The position numbers and the translations under genes were made by a program. The notes below the pieces were generated by a model that saw only the letters and a program-made list of their open reading frames with translations, did no database searches and was not told the DNA's origin. Shown here piece by piece: positions 8,844-24,252 of a stretch of 39,194 nucleotides of DNA. Within the stretch, counting starts at the first letter, position 1, and each line of letters opens with the position of its first letter. The stretch is from an uncultured Prolixibacteraceae bacterium (GTDB lineage: Bacteria > Bacteroidota > Bacteroidia > Bacteroidales > Prolixibacteraceae): the NCBI GenBank assembly GCA_903834475.1, contig CAILJH010000092.1, positions 1-39,194 on the forward strand, written 5' to 3'.

Positions 8844-8863
8844 TATTCCTAAAAAACAGATAA

Positions 8864-10486
8864 ATGAATACAACAATCAATAAGTTCAAACTAATTATTT
8901 TATTACTCACCTCAGCTTCAGTGTCTGTATTTGCGCAGGCAAAAGAAATGCCAATCCCCAAAATAATCGAAAAAGATGGTCGCCATGCGCTCCTTGTGGA
9001 TGGTCAGCCGTTTTTAATTCTTGGTGGACAGGCACACAATTCCAGTGGCTGGCCAGGAATGATGCCGCAGGTATGGTCTGCCATTGAAACAATGCACGCC
9101 AACACGCTCGAAGTGCCAATTTACTGGGAGCAGATTGAACCTCAGCCCGGAAAATTTGACTTTTCGGTCGTAGATATGCTTTTGAAGCAAGGACGTGAAC
9201 ACAAAGTTCATCTGGTACCTTTATGGTTTGCCACCTGGAAAAACGGCAGCAATCACTATATGCCCGAATGGATGAAACGTGATGCCGTGAAGTATCCAAA
9301 CATTACCGGGAAAGCAGGTCAGCCGGTAGATTCGCCTTCTCCTCATACGCTGGCTGCGATGGAAGCCGATGCAAAAGCCTTCGCCGAAGTGATGAAATAT
9401 TTAAAGAAAGCCGACCCGCAACATACGGTGCTGATGGTTCAGGTTGAAAACGAACCCGGTGCATGGGGAAGTGTTCGGGATTATTCCGAAGCAGCCCAAA
9501 AACTTTTTGAAGGACAGGTTCCATCTGAATTACTCCAGCCGGAAGTTCTCAATGCTTTGAACAAACCGGTTGTTTCCGGAGGAACCTGGACCGAAGTATT
9601 CGGTAAAGATGCCGACGAATATTTTCAGGCATGGTCTGTGGCGCGGTACATTGGTCAGGTTGCTGCTGCCGGTAAAGCAGTGAATTCATTGCCATTGTAT
9701 GTCAATGCTGCGCTGCGTGATCCGCTCAGCAATCCAAGTGCGTCAAACTATGAAAGTGGCGGGCCAACCGATAACGTGATTCCAATCTGGAAGGCGGCTG
9801 CACCGGCCATCGACTTGCTGGCTCCTGATATTTATATGCCTGAAAGCGAAAAGGCACTGAAAGTGATCGAATTGTATGATCGGACGGACAATCCTTTGTT
9901 TGTACCTGAAATTGGATCAGGTGAGGAATATGTGCGGTATTTTTATCCGGTACTCGCACATGGTGGGATTGGTTTTTCTCCGTTCGGGATTGATGCCAAT
10001 CGAATTGGTGAGAAAAAGGAAGAAACAGAAACCCGGCTTGCTTCAATTTCAAAGGAATACGCGATGGCCACACCTATGATGAGGGAATTGGCTAAATGGA
10101 GTTTTGAAGGGAAGATCAGGTCTGTTGTAGAGCATGAGGATCATGCGGAACAAACCATTGACCTCGGCTTGTGGCAAGCTAAGGTGACATTTGGTGCTTC
10201 AAGAAGAAACAATGTTCAAACCAATGAAAAACCGGTTGGCAAGGCGATGGTGGTTCAATTGGGCGAAAATGAATTTTTGCTGATTGGTACACTTTGTCAC
10301 TTCACGTTTCAACCAGTTGGTGCCAATTCAGGCAAAACCTGGCAATACCTGAAAGTTGAAGAAGGCAGGTATGAGGATGGAATCTTCAAGCTGTTACGAA
10401 TCCGGAATGGGGATGAAACGGATTGGGGCGGTCCGAGAATTGGGGCTGAGCCAGTGGTTCTAAGGACAAAGTTGACAACACGTTGA
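8864..10486 (+). CDS. GH35-like beta-galactosidase (DUF5597 type), secreted
   Basis: A 540-residue protein with a signal peptide (about 1-25, ending VFAQ). The barrel has LVDGQPFLILGGQAHNSSGW near residues 44-63, the acid/base E197 in VQVENEPGAWG, and the nucleophile E349 in LFVPEIGSG. The C-terminal third (about 390-535) matches the DUF5597-type beta-sandwich of bacterial GH35-like enzymes. These are retaining beta-galactosidases that act on oligosaccharides such as those from xyloglucan, galactan or galactoglucomannan. It begins 20 bp after the propeller gene. The specific linkage cleaved cannot be read from sequence. Confidence 0.85.
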   Translation: MNTTINKFKLIILLLTSASVSVFAQAKEMPIPKIIEKDGRHALLVDGQPFLILGGQAHNSSGWPGMMPQVWSAIETMHANTLEVPIYWEQIEPQPGKFDFSVVDMLLKQGREHKVHLVPLWFATWKNGSNHYMPEWMKRDAVKYPNITGKAGQPVDSPSPHTLAAMEADAKAFAEVMKYLKKADPQHTVLMVQVENEPGAWGSVRDYSEAAQKLFEGQVPSELLQPEVLNALNKPVVSGGTWTEVFGKDADEYFQAWSVARYIGQVAAAGKAVNSLPLYVNAALRDPLSNPSASNYESGGPTDNVIPIWKAAAPAIDLLAPDIYMPESEKALKVIELYDRTDNPLFVPEIGSGEEYVRYFYPVLAHGGIGFSPFGIDANRIGEKKEETETRLASISKEYAMATPMMRELAKWSFEGKIRSVVEHEDHAEQTIDLGLWQAKVTFGASRRNNVQTNEKPVGKAMVVQLGENEFLLIGTLCHFTFQPVGANSGKTWQYLKVEEGRYEDGIFKLLRIRNGDETDWGGPRIGAEPVVLRTKLTTR

Positions 10487-10562
10487 AAGAAAGCATACCC
10501 CAGGTAATGAATTTGATACCCATAAATTAAAACAGATCAAATAGAACCTCAACCAAACTAAA

Positions 10563-12770
10563 ATGAAAAACCAACTCACCAGGCAATTAATCCCCGGAAA
10601 ACTGAAAGGAATCTTCCTTTTTAGTTTTTTCCTTATTTCCGGATTTACCTATGCTCAAAAAACAGAGCAGGCAACCTATCCTTTTCAAAATCCTGATATG
10701 CCGCTTGAGGAGCGCGTGAATAACATTGTTTCCCTGATGACGCTTGATGAGAAAGTGGCGTTTCTCAGCCAGCGACCGGGCGTGGAACGGTTGGGTATTA
10801 AAAGTATGGGCCATGTGGAAGGCTTGCATGGTCTGGCACAAGGAAAACCCGGCGGATGGGGACGGAGAGGAGCCGTTACCACGACCACGTTTCCACAATC
10901 TTATGGCATGGGCGAAACCTGGGATCCCGAAATCATCCGTCAGGCAGGTGCCATCGAAGGGATTGAAGCCCGCTATGTTTTTCAAAGTCCAAAATATGGC
11001 CGTGGTGGTTTGATCATAAGGGCACCCAATGCCGATTTGGGTCGTGATCCCCGCTGGGGTCGCACCGAAGAGTGTTTCGGAGAAGATGCATACTTCAACG
11101 GAGTAATGTCGGTGGCCATGATTAAAGGTCTTCAGGGCGACGATCCCAAGTATTGGTTGAGCGCATCGCTTTTGAAACATTTCTTTGCCAATAGCAACGA
11201 AGACAATCGTACCAGCACATCGTCGAATTTTGATACACGACTGTTTTATGAGTATTATTCGCTTCCCTTCCACATGGGATTTGTTGAGGGCGGTGCAAAA
11301 TGCTTCATGACATCGTATAATCTTTACAATGGAGTTCCTTGCACGGTAAGCCCGATGATCGAGACTGCAACAGTCAAACAATGGGGAGTTGACGGCGTGA
11401 TTTGTACGGATGCCGGAGGTTTCAAAAACCTGACTGGTTCACAGAAATACTATGAAAATACCACTCAGGCTGGCGCAGGCACTGTCAATGCAGGTGTCAA
11501 TCAATACCTCGACAAAAATTTTGAGGCTCCGGTGAAGAAAGCGATTGTAGAAGGTTTACTGACTGAAAAACGACTTGATGAGGACATCAAAGGCACATTG
11601 CGCGTTTTCATACGGTTGGGGTTACTCTATCCTGCCGACCGCGTTCCATATTCCAAAATAGGGAAAGACACTTTGGAAACCAAGCCATGGGATACTCAAA
11701 AAAACAAGGATATGGTTCGGCTGGTTACTCAAAAATCCATCGTACTCATGAAGAATACCGGAAACATCCTTCCCCTGAACAAGAAGACTGTCAAGTCGAT
11801 CGCTGTGATTGGGCCGCGTGCAGACCAAGTGGTGTTCGATTGGTACAGTTCTGAAGGACCATACGCAATCACCCCAATGGCAGGTGTTAAAAATAAAGTC
11901 GGTAATAAAGTGAAGGTGCAGTTTGCGTTGGGCGATGATGTCGCTGCCGCGGTGAATCTCGCCAAATCATCAGATGTGGCTATTGTGTGCGTGGGAAATA
12001 ATCCCAATCTGGACAATGGCTGGAAGAAGATTTCCGGACCGGATGAAGGTCGGGAAGATCTGGATCGCAAAATCATCACGCTCGATAAACAGGAAGAACT
12101 TATCAAACAGGTGTTGGCTGCCAATCCCAAAACGATTGTCGTACTTAAAAGCAGTTTTCCATATGCGATGAACTGGACTCAGGAAAATGTGCCCGCTATT
12201 CTGCACATGGCTCACAGCAGTCAGGAAGAAGGCAATGCACTGGCAGATGTGCTGTTTGGTGACTACAATCCTGCCGGACGTTTGGTGCAAACCTGGCCAA
12301 AATCGTTGGAACAGTTGCCTGAAATGCTGGATTACAACATTCGCAATGGCCGGACTTATATGTATTTCAAAGGTGAGCCACTTTATCCGTTTGGTTTTGG
12401 TCTGAGTTACACCACATTCGCATTTTCGAACATCAAAACCAGTGCTCCAAATCTGGCAAAAGAAGGTTCGATCACGGTAAATGTGGATGTTGAAAACACT
12501 GGCAAACGGGATGGTGATGAGGTTATTCAGCTCTATGTCAGACACCTGAATTCACAGGTTAGTCGTCCGGTACAGGAACTCAAAGGATTTCAGCGCATAA
12601 ATCTGAAAGCCGGAGAACGCAAGACTTTATCAATCCCGCTGGATTCGAAACGTTTGGCATACTGGGACATCAGTAAAAATGACTGGCAGGTCGAGCGCGA
12701 CAGCATTGAGGTCCGGGTTGGCGCCTCATCCGCAGATATTCGCTTGAAAAAGGCACTTAAAGTAGAGTAG
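10563..12770 (+). CDS. GH3 family beta-glycosidase
   Basis: A 735-residue secreted enzyme (signal peptide to about residue 31, ending TYAQ). The order is GH3 N-terminal barrel (about 40-360), GH3 C-terminal alpha/beta sandwich (about 385-610) and fibronectin III-like domain (about 650-720, EVIQLYVRH then ELKGFQRINL). The nucleophile is D283 in VICTDAGG. KHFFANSNEDNR carries the conserved substrate-binding KH segment. The TDAGG form is more like the xylosidase branch of GH3 than the SDW form of classic beta-glucosidases such as the second GH3 here. So beta-glucosidase, beta-xylosidase or another exo-activity remains open. Spacing to the next gene is 17 bp, consistent with one operon. Confidence 0.87.
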   Translation: MKNQLTRQLIPGKLKGIFLFSFFLISGFTYAQKTEQATYPFQNPDMPLEERVNNIVSLMTLDEKVAFLSQRPGVERLGIKSMGHVEGLHGLAQGKPGGWGRRGAVTTTTFPQSYGMGETWDPEIIRQAGAIEGIEARYVFQSPKYGRGGLIIRAPNADLGRDPRWGRTEECFGEDAYFNGVMSVAMIKGLQGDDPKYWLSASLLKHFFANSNEDNRTSTSSNFDTRLFYEYYSLPFHMGFVEGGAKCFMTSYNLYNGVPCTVSPMIETATVKQWGVDGVICTDAGGFKNLTGSQKYYENTTQAGAGTVNAGVNQYLDKNFEAPVKKAIVEGLLTEKRLDEDIKGTLRVFIRLGLLYPADRVPYSKIGKDTLETKPWDTQKNKDMVRLVTQKSIVLMKNTGNILPLNKKTVKSIAVIGPRADQVVFDWYSSEGPYAITPMAGVKNKVGNKVKVQFALGDDVAAAVNLAKSSDVAIVCVGNNPNLDNGWKKISGPDEGREDLDRKIITLDKQEELIKQVLAANPKTIVVLKSSFPYAMNWTQENVPAILHMAHSSQEEGNALADVLFGDYNPAGRLVQTWPKSLEQLPEMLDYNIRNGRTYMYFKGEPLYPFGFGLSYTTFAFSNIKTSAPNLAKEGSITVNVDVENTGKRDGDEVIQLYVRHLNSQVSRPVQELKGFQRINLKAGERKTLSIPLDSKRLAYWDISKNDWQVERDSIEVRVGASSADIRLKKALKVE

Positions 12771-12787
12771 AAAAAAAAGGACTGACT

Positions 12788-15271
12788 ATGAAAAAAAGAA
12801 TTCTGTTTTTCAATCTGATATTGGTAAACTTGTTTTGTCTGAATGTCTGGTCTGCAAATTTGCCAGGTCGCCAGCATTTGTTGATGGATTACAACTGGAA
12901 ATTCATTCAGGCAAATGTGAAGGATGCGGAAAAGTCAAATTTCAATGATTCGAAATGGCGAACACTCAACCTTCCTCACGATTGGAGTATCGAAGGTGAG
13001 TTTAAAGAAGATGCAAGCTCGCAAGGTTCCGGAGGGTATCTTCCAACGGGGATCGGATGGTACCGCAAGGAATTTAAGTTATCTGAAATGAGGAAAGATC
13101 AACAATTCCGGATAGAATTTGACGGCGTTTATATGAACAGTGATGTCTGGATCAACGGGCAACATTTGGGAAAACATGTTTATGGATACACAGGGTTTTC
13201 CTACGATTTGACTCCATTTCTTAAAAAAGGAAAAAACATTATTGCGGTCAAGGTTGACAATTCGCTTCAGCTAAGCAGTCGTTGGTACACCGGTTCAGGA
13301 ATTTACCGGCATGTTTGGTTGAACGTTACCAATCCGGTTCATCTGGTTCATTGGGGAACGTATATAACCACGCCTGTGGTTGACTCAACTTCTGCGAAAG
13401 TTTTGGTTCGTACTTCTGTTGAAAACAAGCTTTCCATTCCTAAAAAGATGGTTTTGAGATCGGTGGTAAAAGATTCTGCAGGCAAAGAAATTGGATCAAT
13501 TGAATCACCTGTTTCAATCACTTCCTCCGGAAAAGAAGAAATTGAACAAACAATTCAGGTCACAACTCCATCACTTTGGTCAATCGAAAATCCTGCTTTA
13601 TATACCTTAAATTCATATCTTCTGGAAGGAACCAAAGTGGTTGACGACTACATTTCCACTTTTGGTATCCGTCACATTGAATTTGATAAGGATAAAGGTT
13701 TTCAGCTGAATGGGAAGCATGTGAAAATGAATGGAGTTTGCTTGCATCACGATGCCGGTTGTCTTGGCGCTGCTGTTCCCGTGCAGGTATGGGTTCGGCG
13801 GTTGAAGGTGTTAAAGGAAATGGGTTGCAATGCCATCCGCACCTCGCATAACCCGCCAGCTCCCGAATTTCTTGACCTTTGCGATAAAATGGGCTTTCTG
13901 GTCATGGACGAAATATTTGATGAATGGCTGGAACGAAAAGCTCCGGAATACGGATACCATAAATACTTTCAGGAAAATTCACAGGCCGACTTGGTTTCCA
14001 TGGTCCATCGAGATCGCAACCACCCATCGATTGTAATTTGGAGCTCCGGAAATGAAGTTCCCGATCAGGTCAAAGAGAATGGCAGCGAAACACTCCTGAA
14101 ATTAATGGACACATTTCACAAGGAAGATCCAACCCGGCCTGTAACTCAGGCCAACGATCATATTGCCGGAGGCGATGGCCCGGCTAAACTGCCATTTCTT
14201 GAATTGCAGGATATTGTTGGCTACAACTATGTCGACCGCTGGCGTGAGCGTCGGGAATTGTATTACAGCATCGACCGGCACGACCATCCGAATTGGAAAA
14301 TGATTGGAACTGAAAATGTTTCCATTCCGGGAGTCCGCGGTCAATACTTAATTCAACCCGATGCTTCGGATAATCGTCCCGGACGTCCGAGAGATTACCG
14401 GAAAAACATGATTCAGGCTGAACAACTTTGGAAGTTCACAGCGGTACATGACTATGTAATCGGTGATTTTATGTGGACGGGCATCGATTACCTCGGAGAG
14501 GCCCGCTGGCCAAATAAGAGTGCAAGTTCAGGAGTGATCGACCTTTGTGGATTTCCAAAAGATGGTTTCTATTTCTATCAAAGCCAGTGGACACAAAAGC
14601 CAATGGTTCACCTATTCCCGCATTGGAACTGGAAAGGCCATGAAGGTCAGGTTATTTCGGTAATAGCCTATTCCAATTGCGACAGTGTTGAACTTTTCCT
14701 GAACGGTAAATCATTTGGGGTAAAATCCTCTGTTTTTCCGCAACAGGGCGTTTCAAAAGCATGGAATGCCTATGATCACCCGTTTGTTCCGGCAACCACT
14801 TCTGATTTGCATTTGAGCTGGGATGTACCTTACGAACCAGGTATTTTGAAAGTAGTTGGGAAAAAAGGCGGAAAAATTGTCACCGAAGAAATACACACAA
14901 CTTCCAAACCATTGGCAATCAGACTATCATCTGAACGGAGCGAGATTGATGCAGATGCCAATGACATTGCAAACATTAAAGTTGAAATATTGGATGAAAA
15001 TGGATGGGTCGTCCCTGATGCCGATAACCTGATCGAATTTAAAGTGGAAGGCGAGGGAATATTAAAAGGGACAGATAATGGCAACCCTCAGGACAAAACC
15101 CAGATGCAAAGAAAGCAAAGAAACGCCTTTAACGGCCTGGCACTTGCGGTAATTCAATCGACCCGGAAAGTTGGAAACATTCGGTTAACGGTAGTTTCTG
15201 CTGGCCTTAAAGAGGCCGTTTTAGAAATTGTCACAAATAAAATAGTCAATGGCCCCCAAAGTCTTAAATAA
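12788..15271 (+). CDS. GH2 family beta-galactosidase, DUF4982 type
   Basis: An 827-residue secreted enzyme (signal peptide about 1-23). The N-terminal sugar-binding domain is marked by LPHDWSIEGEF and YTGSGIYRHVWL. An Ig-like domain follows, then the barrel with acid/base E423 in IWSSGNEVPDQ and nucleophile E509 in MIGTENVS. The C-terminal part has a DUF4982-like segment (HWNWKGHEGQVISVIAYSNC) and a bacterial Ig-like domain ending near AFNGLALAVIQSTRKVG. These enzymes remove terminal beta-galactose from plant-type oligosaccharides. It is a paralogue of the GH2 gene at 21252, but lacks that protein's inserted domain near the C-terminus. No T9SS tail is evident. Confidence 0.88.
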   Translation: MKKRILFFNLILVNLFCLNVWSANLPGRQHLLMDYNWKFIQANVKDAEKSNFNDSKWRTLNLPHDWSIEGEFKEDASSQGSGGYLPTGIGWYRKEFKLSEMRKDQQFRIEFDGVYMNSDVWINGQHLGKHVYGYTGFSYDLTPFLKKGKNIIAVKVDNSLQLSSRWYTGSGIYRHVWLNVTNPVHLVHWGTYITTPVVDSTSAKVLVRTSVENKLSIPKKMVLRSVVKDSAGKEIGSIESPVSITSSGKEEIEQTIQVTTPSLWSIENPALYTLNSYLLEGTKVVDDYISTFGIRHIEFDKDKGFQLNGKHVKMNGVCLHHDAGCLGAAVPVQVWVRRLKVLKEMGCNAIRTSHNPPAPEFLDLCDKMGFLVMDEIFDEWLERKAPEYGYHKYFQENSQADLVSMVHRDRNHPSIVIWSSGNEVPDQVKENGSETLLKLMDTFHKEDPTRPVTQANDHIAGGDGPAKLPFLELQDIVGYNYVDRWRERRELYYSIDRHDHPNWKMIGTENVSIPGVRGQYLIQPDASDNRPGRPRDYRKNMIQAEQLWKFTAVHDYVIGDFMWTGIDYLGEARWPNKSASSGVIDLCGFPKDGFYFYQSQWTQKPMVHLFPHWNWKGHEGQVISVIAYSNCDSVELFLNGKSFGVKSSVFPQQGVSKAWNAYDHPFVPATTSDLHLSWDVPYEPGILKVVGKKGGKIVTEEIHTTSKPLAIRLSSERSEIDADANDIANIKVEILDENGWVVPDADNLIEFKVEGEGILKGTDNGNPQDKTQMQRKQRNAFNGLALAVIQSTRKVGNIRLTVVSAGLKEAVLEIVTNKIVNGPQSLK

Positions 15272-15316
15272 ACTTTCGAAAAGCAGATTAAAACCAAACT
15301 AATAAGACCAAACAAA

Positions 15317-16552
15317 ATGACCAACCTCAAATTTATAATGTTCATTTTCATATTGTTGATAGCAAAATCTACTTTAATTACACAGGCACAAAACTGGCCC
15401 AACTGGCGTGGCCCCAATGGAGACGGAACCAGTGTCGAAACCAACTTGCCGGTAAAGTGGGACTCAATAACCAATGTAATATGGAAAAGCCCAATACCGG
15501 GAATTGGCCATTCTTCGCCGATTGTTTGGGAAGATAAGCTTTTTACTATCACAGCTTTTCCTGAAACTCATGAGAAAGCTCTGCTTTGTTATGATTGTAA
15601 ACGCGGCGGTTTATTGTGGCAAAAAACAGTACTTAAATCTGCTTTCGAAAATAAACACGGCGACAATAGTTTTGCATCCGGCACACCTGCAACAGATGGC
15701 AAACTGGTTTATGTGTCGTTTCTTGACGGAGATGATGTGTTTGTAGCGGCTTACGATTTTGCCGGAAATCAGATTTGGGTTCAACGGCCCGGCAAATTTT
15801 CCAGCCCTCACGGTTACAGTTGTTCCCCGGCGCTATTCGAAGACAAAGTAATTATCAATGGTAACAGCAAAAGCGATGATTCTTTTGTTGCTGCTTTGAG
15901 CCGAACTGATGGAAAGATAATTTGGAAAATTTCGCAGAAAAATCCGGCTCACAGTTTTAGTACGCCTATTTTCAGGAAAATGGCGAATAAAATGCAGATG
16001 ATTTTTTTGGGCAATAAGGAAGTTGCTTCTTATAATCCTGAAGATGGCTCAAAATATTGGTTTGTAAATGGACCGTCTGAAGATTTCAGTGCAAGTCCGG
16101 TTTATAATGAAAAAAGTGGATTGGTATTGATCAGCAGTGCCTGGCCTCAGCGCAATTTATTGGCAATTAAACCTGATGGAATAGGTGATGTAACTGAAAG
16201 TCATGTGGTTTGGAGAGCTACTGAAGGCGCTTATTATGTGCCATCTCCGGTTTGTACCGACGATTACCTTTTTACCACAATGACCAACGGTAAAGTTCAC
16301 TGCATTGAAATTGCCACCGGGAAAATTCTATGGACGGAAGAGTTGGGTAAACAATATTCTTCTTCTGTTTTGGCAAATGGCTTGGTTTACATGCCAAACG
16401 ACCAGGGATTTATTACCGTGATAAAGCCAGGTCCGACCTTCGAAGCCATTTCAAAGAATTCTATTGGCGAAAGAATGATTGCATCGCCAGCCATAAGCAA
16501 TGGAAAAATATATCTGCGTGGAGATAAACACCTCTTCTGCATTGGAAAATAA
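15317..16552 (+). CDS. Secreted PQQ-like beta-propeller protein
   Basis: A 411-residue protein with a signal peptide (about 1-25). The mature start WPNWRGPNGDGTSVET is the classic opening of PQQ-binding-like propeller proteins. Blades follow as VIWKSPIPGIGHSSPIVWED, LLWQK, QIWVQRPG, IIWKISQK and ILWTEELGKQYSSS. These proteins are abundant in polysaccharide-degrading bacteria. Most lack a shown enzymatic function, and no PQQ ligands can be asserted here. It is a separate subfamily from the propeller gene at 7851. Position between GH2 and GH5 genes suggests co-expression with the hydrolases. Confidence 0.8.
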   Translation: MTNLKFIMFIFILLIAKSTLITQAQNWPNWRGPNGDGTSVETNLPVKWDSITNVIWKSPIPGIGHSSPIVWEDKLFTITAFPETHEKALLCYDCKRGGLLWQKTVLKSAFENKHGDNSFASGTPATDGKLVYVSFLDGDDVFVAAYDFAGNQIWVQRPGKFSSPHGYSCSPALFEDKVIINGNSKSDDSFVAALSRTDGKIIWKISQKNPAHSFSTPIFRKMANKMQMIFLGNKEVASYNPEDGSKYWFVNGPSEDFSASPVYNEKSGLVLISSAWPQRNLLAIKPDGIGDVTESHVVWRATEGAYYVPSPVCTDDYLFTTMTNGKVHCIEIATGKILWTEELGKQYSSSVLANGLVYMPNDQGFITVIKPGPTFEAISKNSIGERMIASPAISNGKIYLRGDKHLFCIGK

Positions 16553-16669
16553 TGATTGATATGCTCATAAATTTCAGATTCGTATCAAACGGAACCTGAC
16601 TTTTCGGAGTGAGTTCCCAACCGGCCCAACCGGCAGGTATCCAAGAAATTAAAAATAAACTATTTATAC

Positions 16670-17986
16670 ATGAAAAAAATACTGGTTATTTTAAGTGTTG
16701 CTCTTCTGATTTTTATGTCGTTTACATCCGATGGCAAACAGAAGAACATATTTGTTCAGGTTAAAAACGGACAATTTATCCGTGACGGAAAGCCTTATTA
16801 TTATATCGGAGCCAATTATTGGTACGGTGCCATTCTGGGTTCGAATGGGGTGGGAGGTAACCGCCAGCGCCTGATTGAAGAGCTCGATCTGATGAAAGCC
16901 AATGGCATCGACAATCTTCGTGTCCTGGCAGGAGCTGAGGGTCCCGATGGCGAACCTCGCCGGGTGAGTCCGGCTCTTCAGATTTCTCCGGGAGTTTACA
17001 ATCAGGATTTACTTGCCGGATTGGATTTCCTTCTGGCCGAAATGGGCAAACGAAAAATGGTTGCCATTCTGTTTCTGACTAATGCATGGGAATGGTCGGG
17101 TGGTTTTTCGCAATACGTTTCTTGGGCCGAAAAGAAACCAATTCCTTATCCAGAAGTTGCAGGTCACACTTGGGGCGAATTCATGTCGTTTTCAGGAACC
17201 TTTCACCAGTGTACTGAAGGCAAGGAAATGTTCAGGAAACACATCAAATATATGCTGGAGCGTACCAATCAGTTCACGGGAATTCCTTATTCAAATGATC
17301 CGGCCATTATGACCTGGGAATTGGCCAATGAACCCCGTGCTTTTTCGAATGCCAATAAAGTGCCATTCCTGAATTGGGTAAACGAAACTGCAGCCTATAT
17401 TAAATCAATCGATCCGAATCATCTGGTAACTGTTGGTTCTGAAGGGAAAGCCGGATGCGAGGGTGACATTGGTCTATTCGAAAGTATTCACAGTTCAAAA
17501 AATGTAGATTACATGACGGTTCATATCTGGCCTTTTAATTGGGGATGGCTAAATTCAAAAGACATGGCCGGAACCATGGCGAAAGCCATCGATAACACCG
17601 GAAAATATATTGACGAACATCTGAAGGTCGCTCAGAAACTGGGCAAACCACTGGTATTCGAAGAATTTGGTTTGCCTCGCGATGGTTTTGTTTTTACTCC
17701 CGGATCACCGGTTACTTTGCGCGATCAGTATTATGATTTTTCGTTTGGCCGTGTTCTCGAAAGTACCGGGAAAAAGGGCCTGTTGGCCGGTGTTAATTTC
17801 TGGGCATTCAGTGGAACCGGAAAGCCGAATGCTGAAAGAACCGATAACATGTGGAAAACAGGTGATGACTATCTGGGCGATCCGCCACAGGAAGCTCAGG
17901 GTTTGAATTCAGTTTTCAACAACGATCCGACAATGAAAATTGTCAAAAAATATAACAGTCAGATTAATATGTCGTTGAAAAAATAA
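16670..17986 (+). CDS. GH5 endo-beta-1,4-mannanase, subfamily 7-like
   Basis: A 438-residue secreted protein with an N-terminal hydrophobic signal (about 1-22). FVQVKNGQFIRDGKPYYYIG and ANYWYGAILGS near residues 28-58 are typical of GH5_7 mannanases. The acid/base is E221 in TWELANEPRAF and the nucleophile is E332 in LVFEEFGLPRDG. Other landmarks are VHIWPFNWGW and FWAFSGTG. It should hydrolyse internal bonds of mannan, glucomannan or galactomannan. With the GH26 enzyme, the cluster has two independent mannanase folds. The gene is preceded by 117 bp without a clear promoter or terminator. Confidence 0.9.
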   Translation: MKKILVILSVALLIFMSFTSDGKQKNIFVQVKNGQFIRDGKPYYYIGANYWYGAILGSNGVGGNRQRLIEELDLMKANGIDNLRVLAGAEGPDGEPRRVSPALQISPGVYNQDLLAGLDFLLAEMGKRKMVAILFLTNAWEWSGGFSQYVSWAEKKPIPYPEVAGHTWGEFMSFSGTFHQCTEGKEMFRKHIKYMLERTNQFTGIPYSNDPAIMTWELANEPRAFSNANKVPFLNWVNETAAYIKSIDPNHLVTVGSEGKAGCEGDIGLFESIHSSKNVDYMTVHIWPFNWGWLNSKDMAGTMAKAIDNTGKYIDEHLKVAQKLGKPLVFEEFGLPRDGFVFTPGSPVTLRDQYYDFSFGRVLESTGKKGLLAGVNFWAFSGTGKPNAERTDNMWKTGDDYLGDPPQEAQGLNSVFNNDPTMKIVKKYNSQINMSLKK

Positions 17987-18123
17987 GTGCATCTCATTGA
18001 AATTATCTTGGCAATAGTCAGTCTCATTATTTATACTATGAATTTCACAATAACTTAATCGCTATATAAATTTTTGTGTTTGAACAATTTGTACTTTCAG
18101 CGCTTTCCTAAAATGTTAAAATC

Positions 18124-24176
<6,053 letters not shown>

Positions 24177-24196
24177 GATTTGTGCCTCCTGTTTTA

Positions 24197-24225
24197 TTGT
24201 CGACAGAAATATTTTGGTAAATTTG
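24197..24225 (+). promoter_or_regulatory. Bacteroidota-type promoter of the DUF6807 gene
   Basis: TTG at 24197-24199, an 18-nt spacer, then TAAATTTG at 24218-24225, matching the TTG / TAnnTTTG consensus of Bacteroidota sigma-ABfr. It lies 27 bp before the chosen ATG at 24253 and also argues against the upstream TTG start inside it. Confidence 0.7.
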
Positions 24226-24252
24226 GAACTATCAACTAAACAATTACATCTC

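Noticed and set aside
10587-11381. 264-codon minus-strand frame within the GH3 gene
   Set aside because: It is a shadow of a high-confidence GH3 gene with all catalytic motifs, and itself has no recognisable domain.
18061-18123. Promoter before the PA14-GH3 gene
   Set aside because: TAAATTTTTG and TACTTTC resemble the -7 consensus but neither has the right spacing to a TTG.
24214-24252. TTG start for the DUF6807 gene
   Set aside because: It lies inside the predicted promoter and would precede the signal peptide with polar residues.
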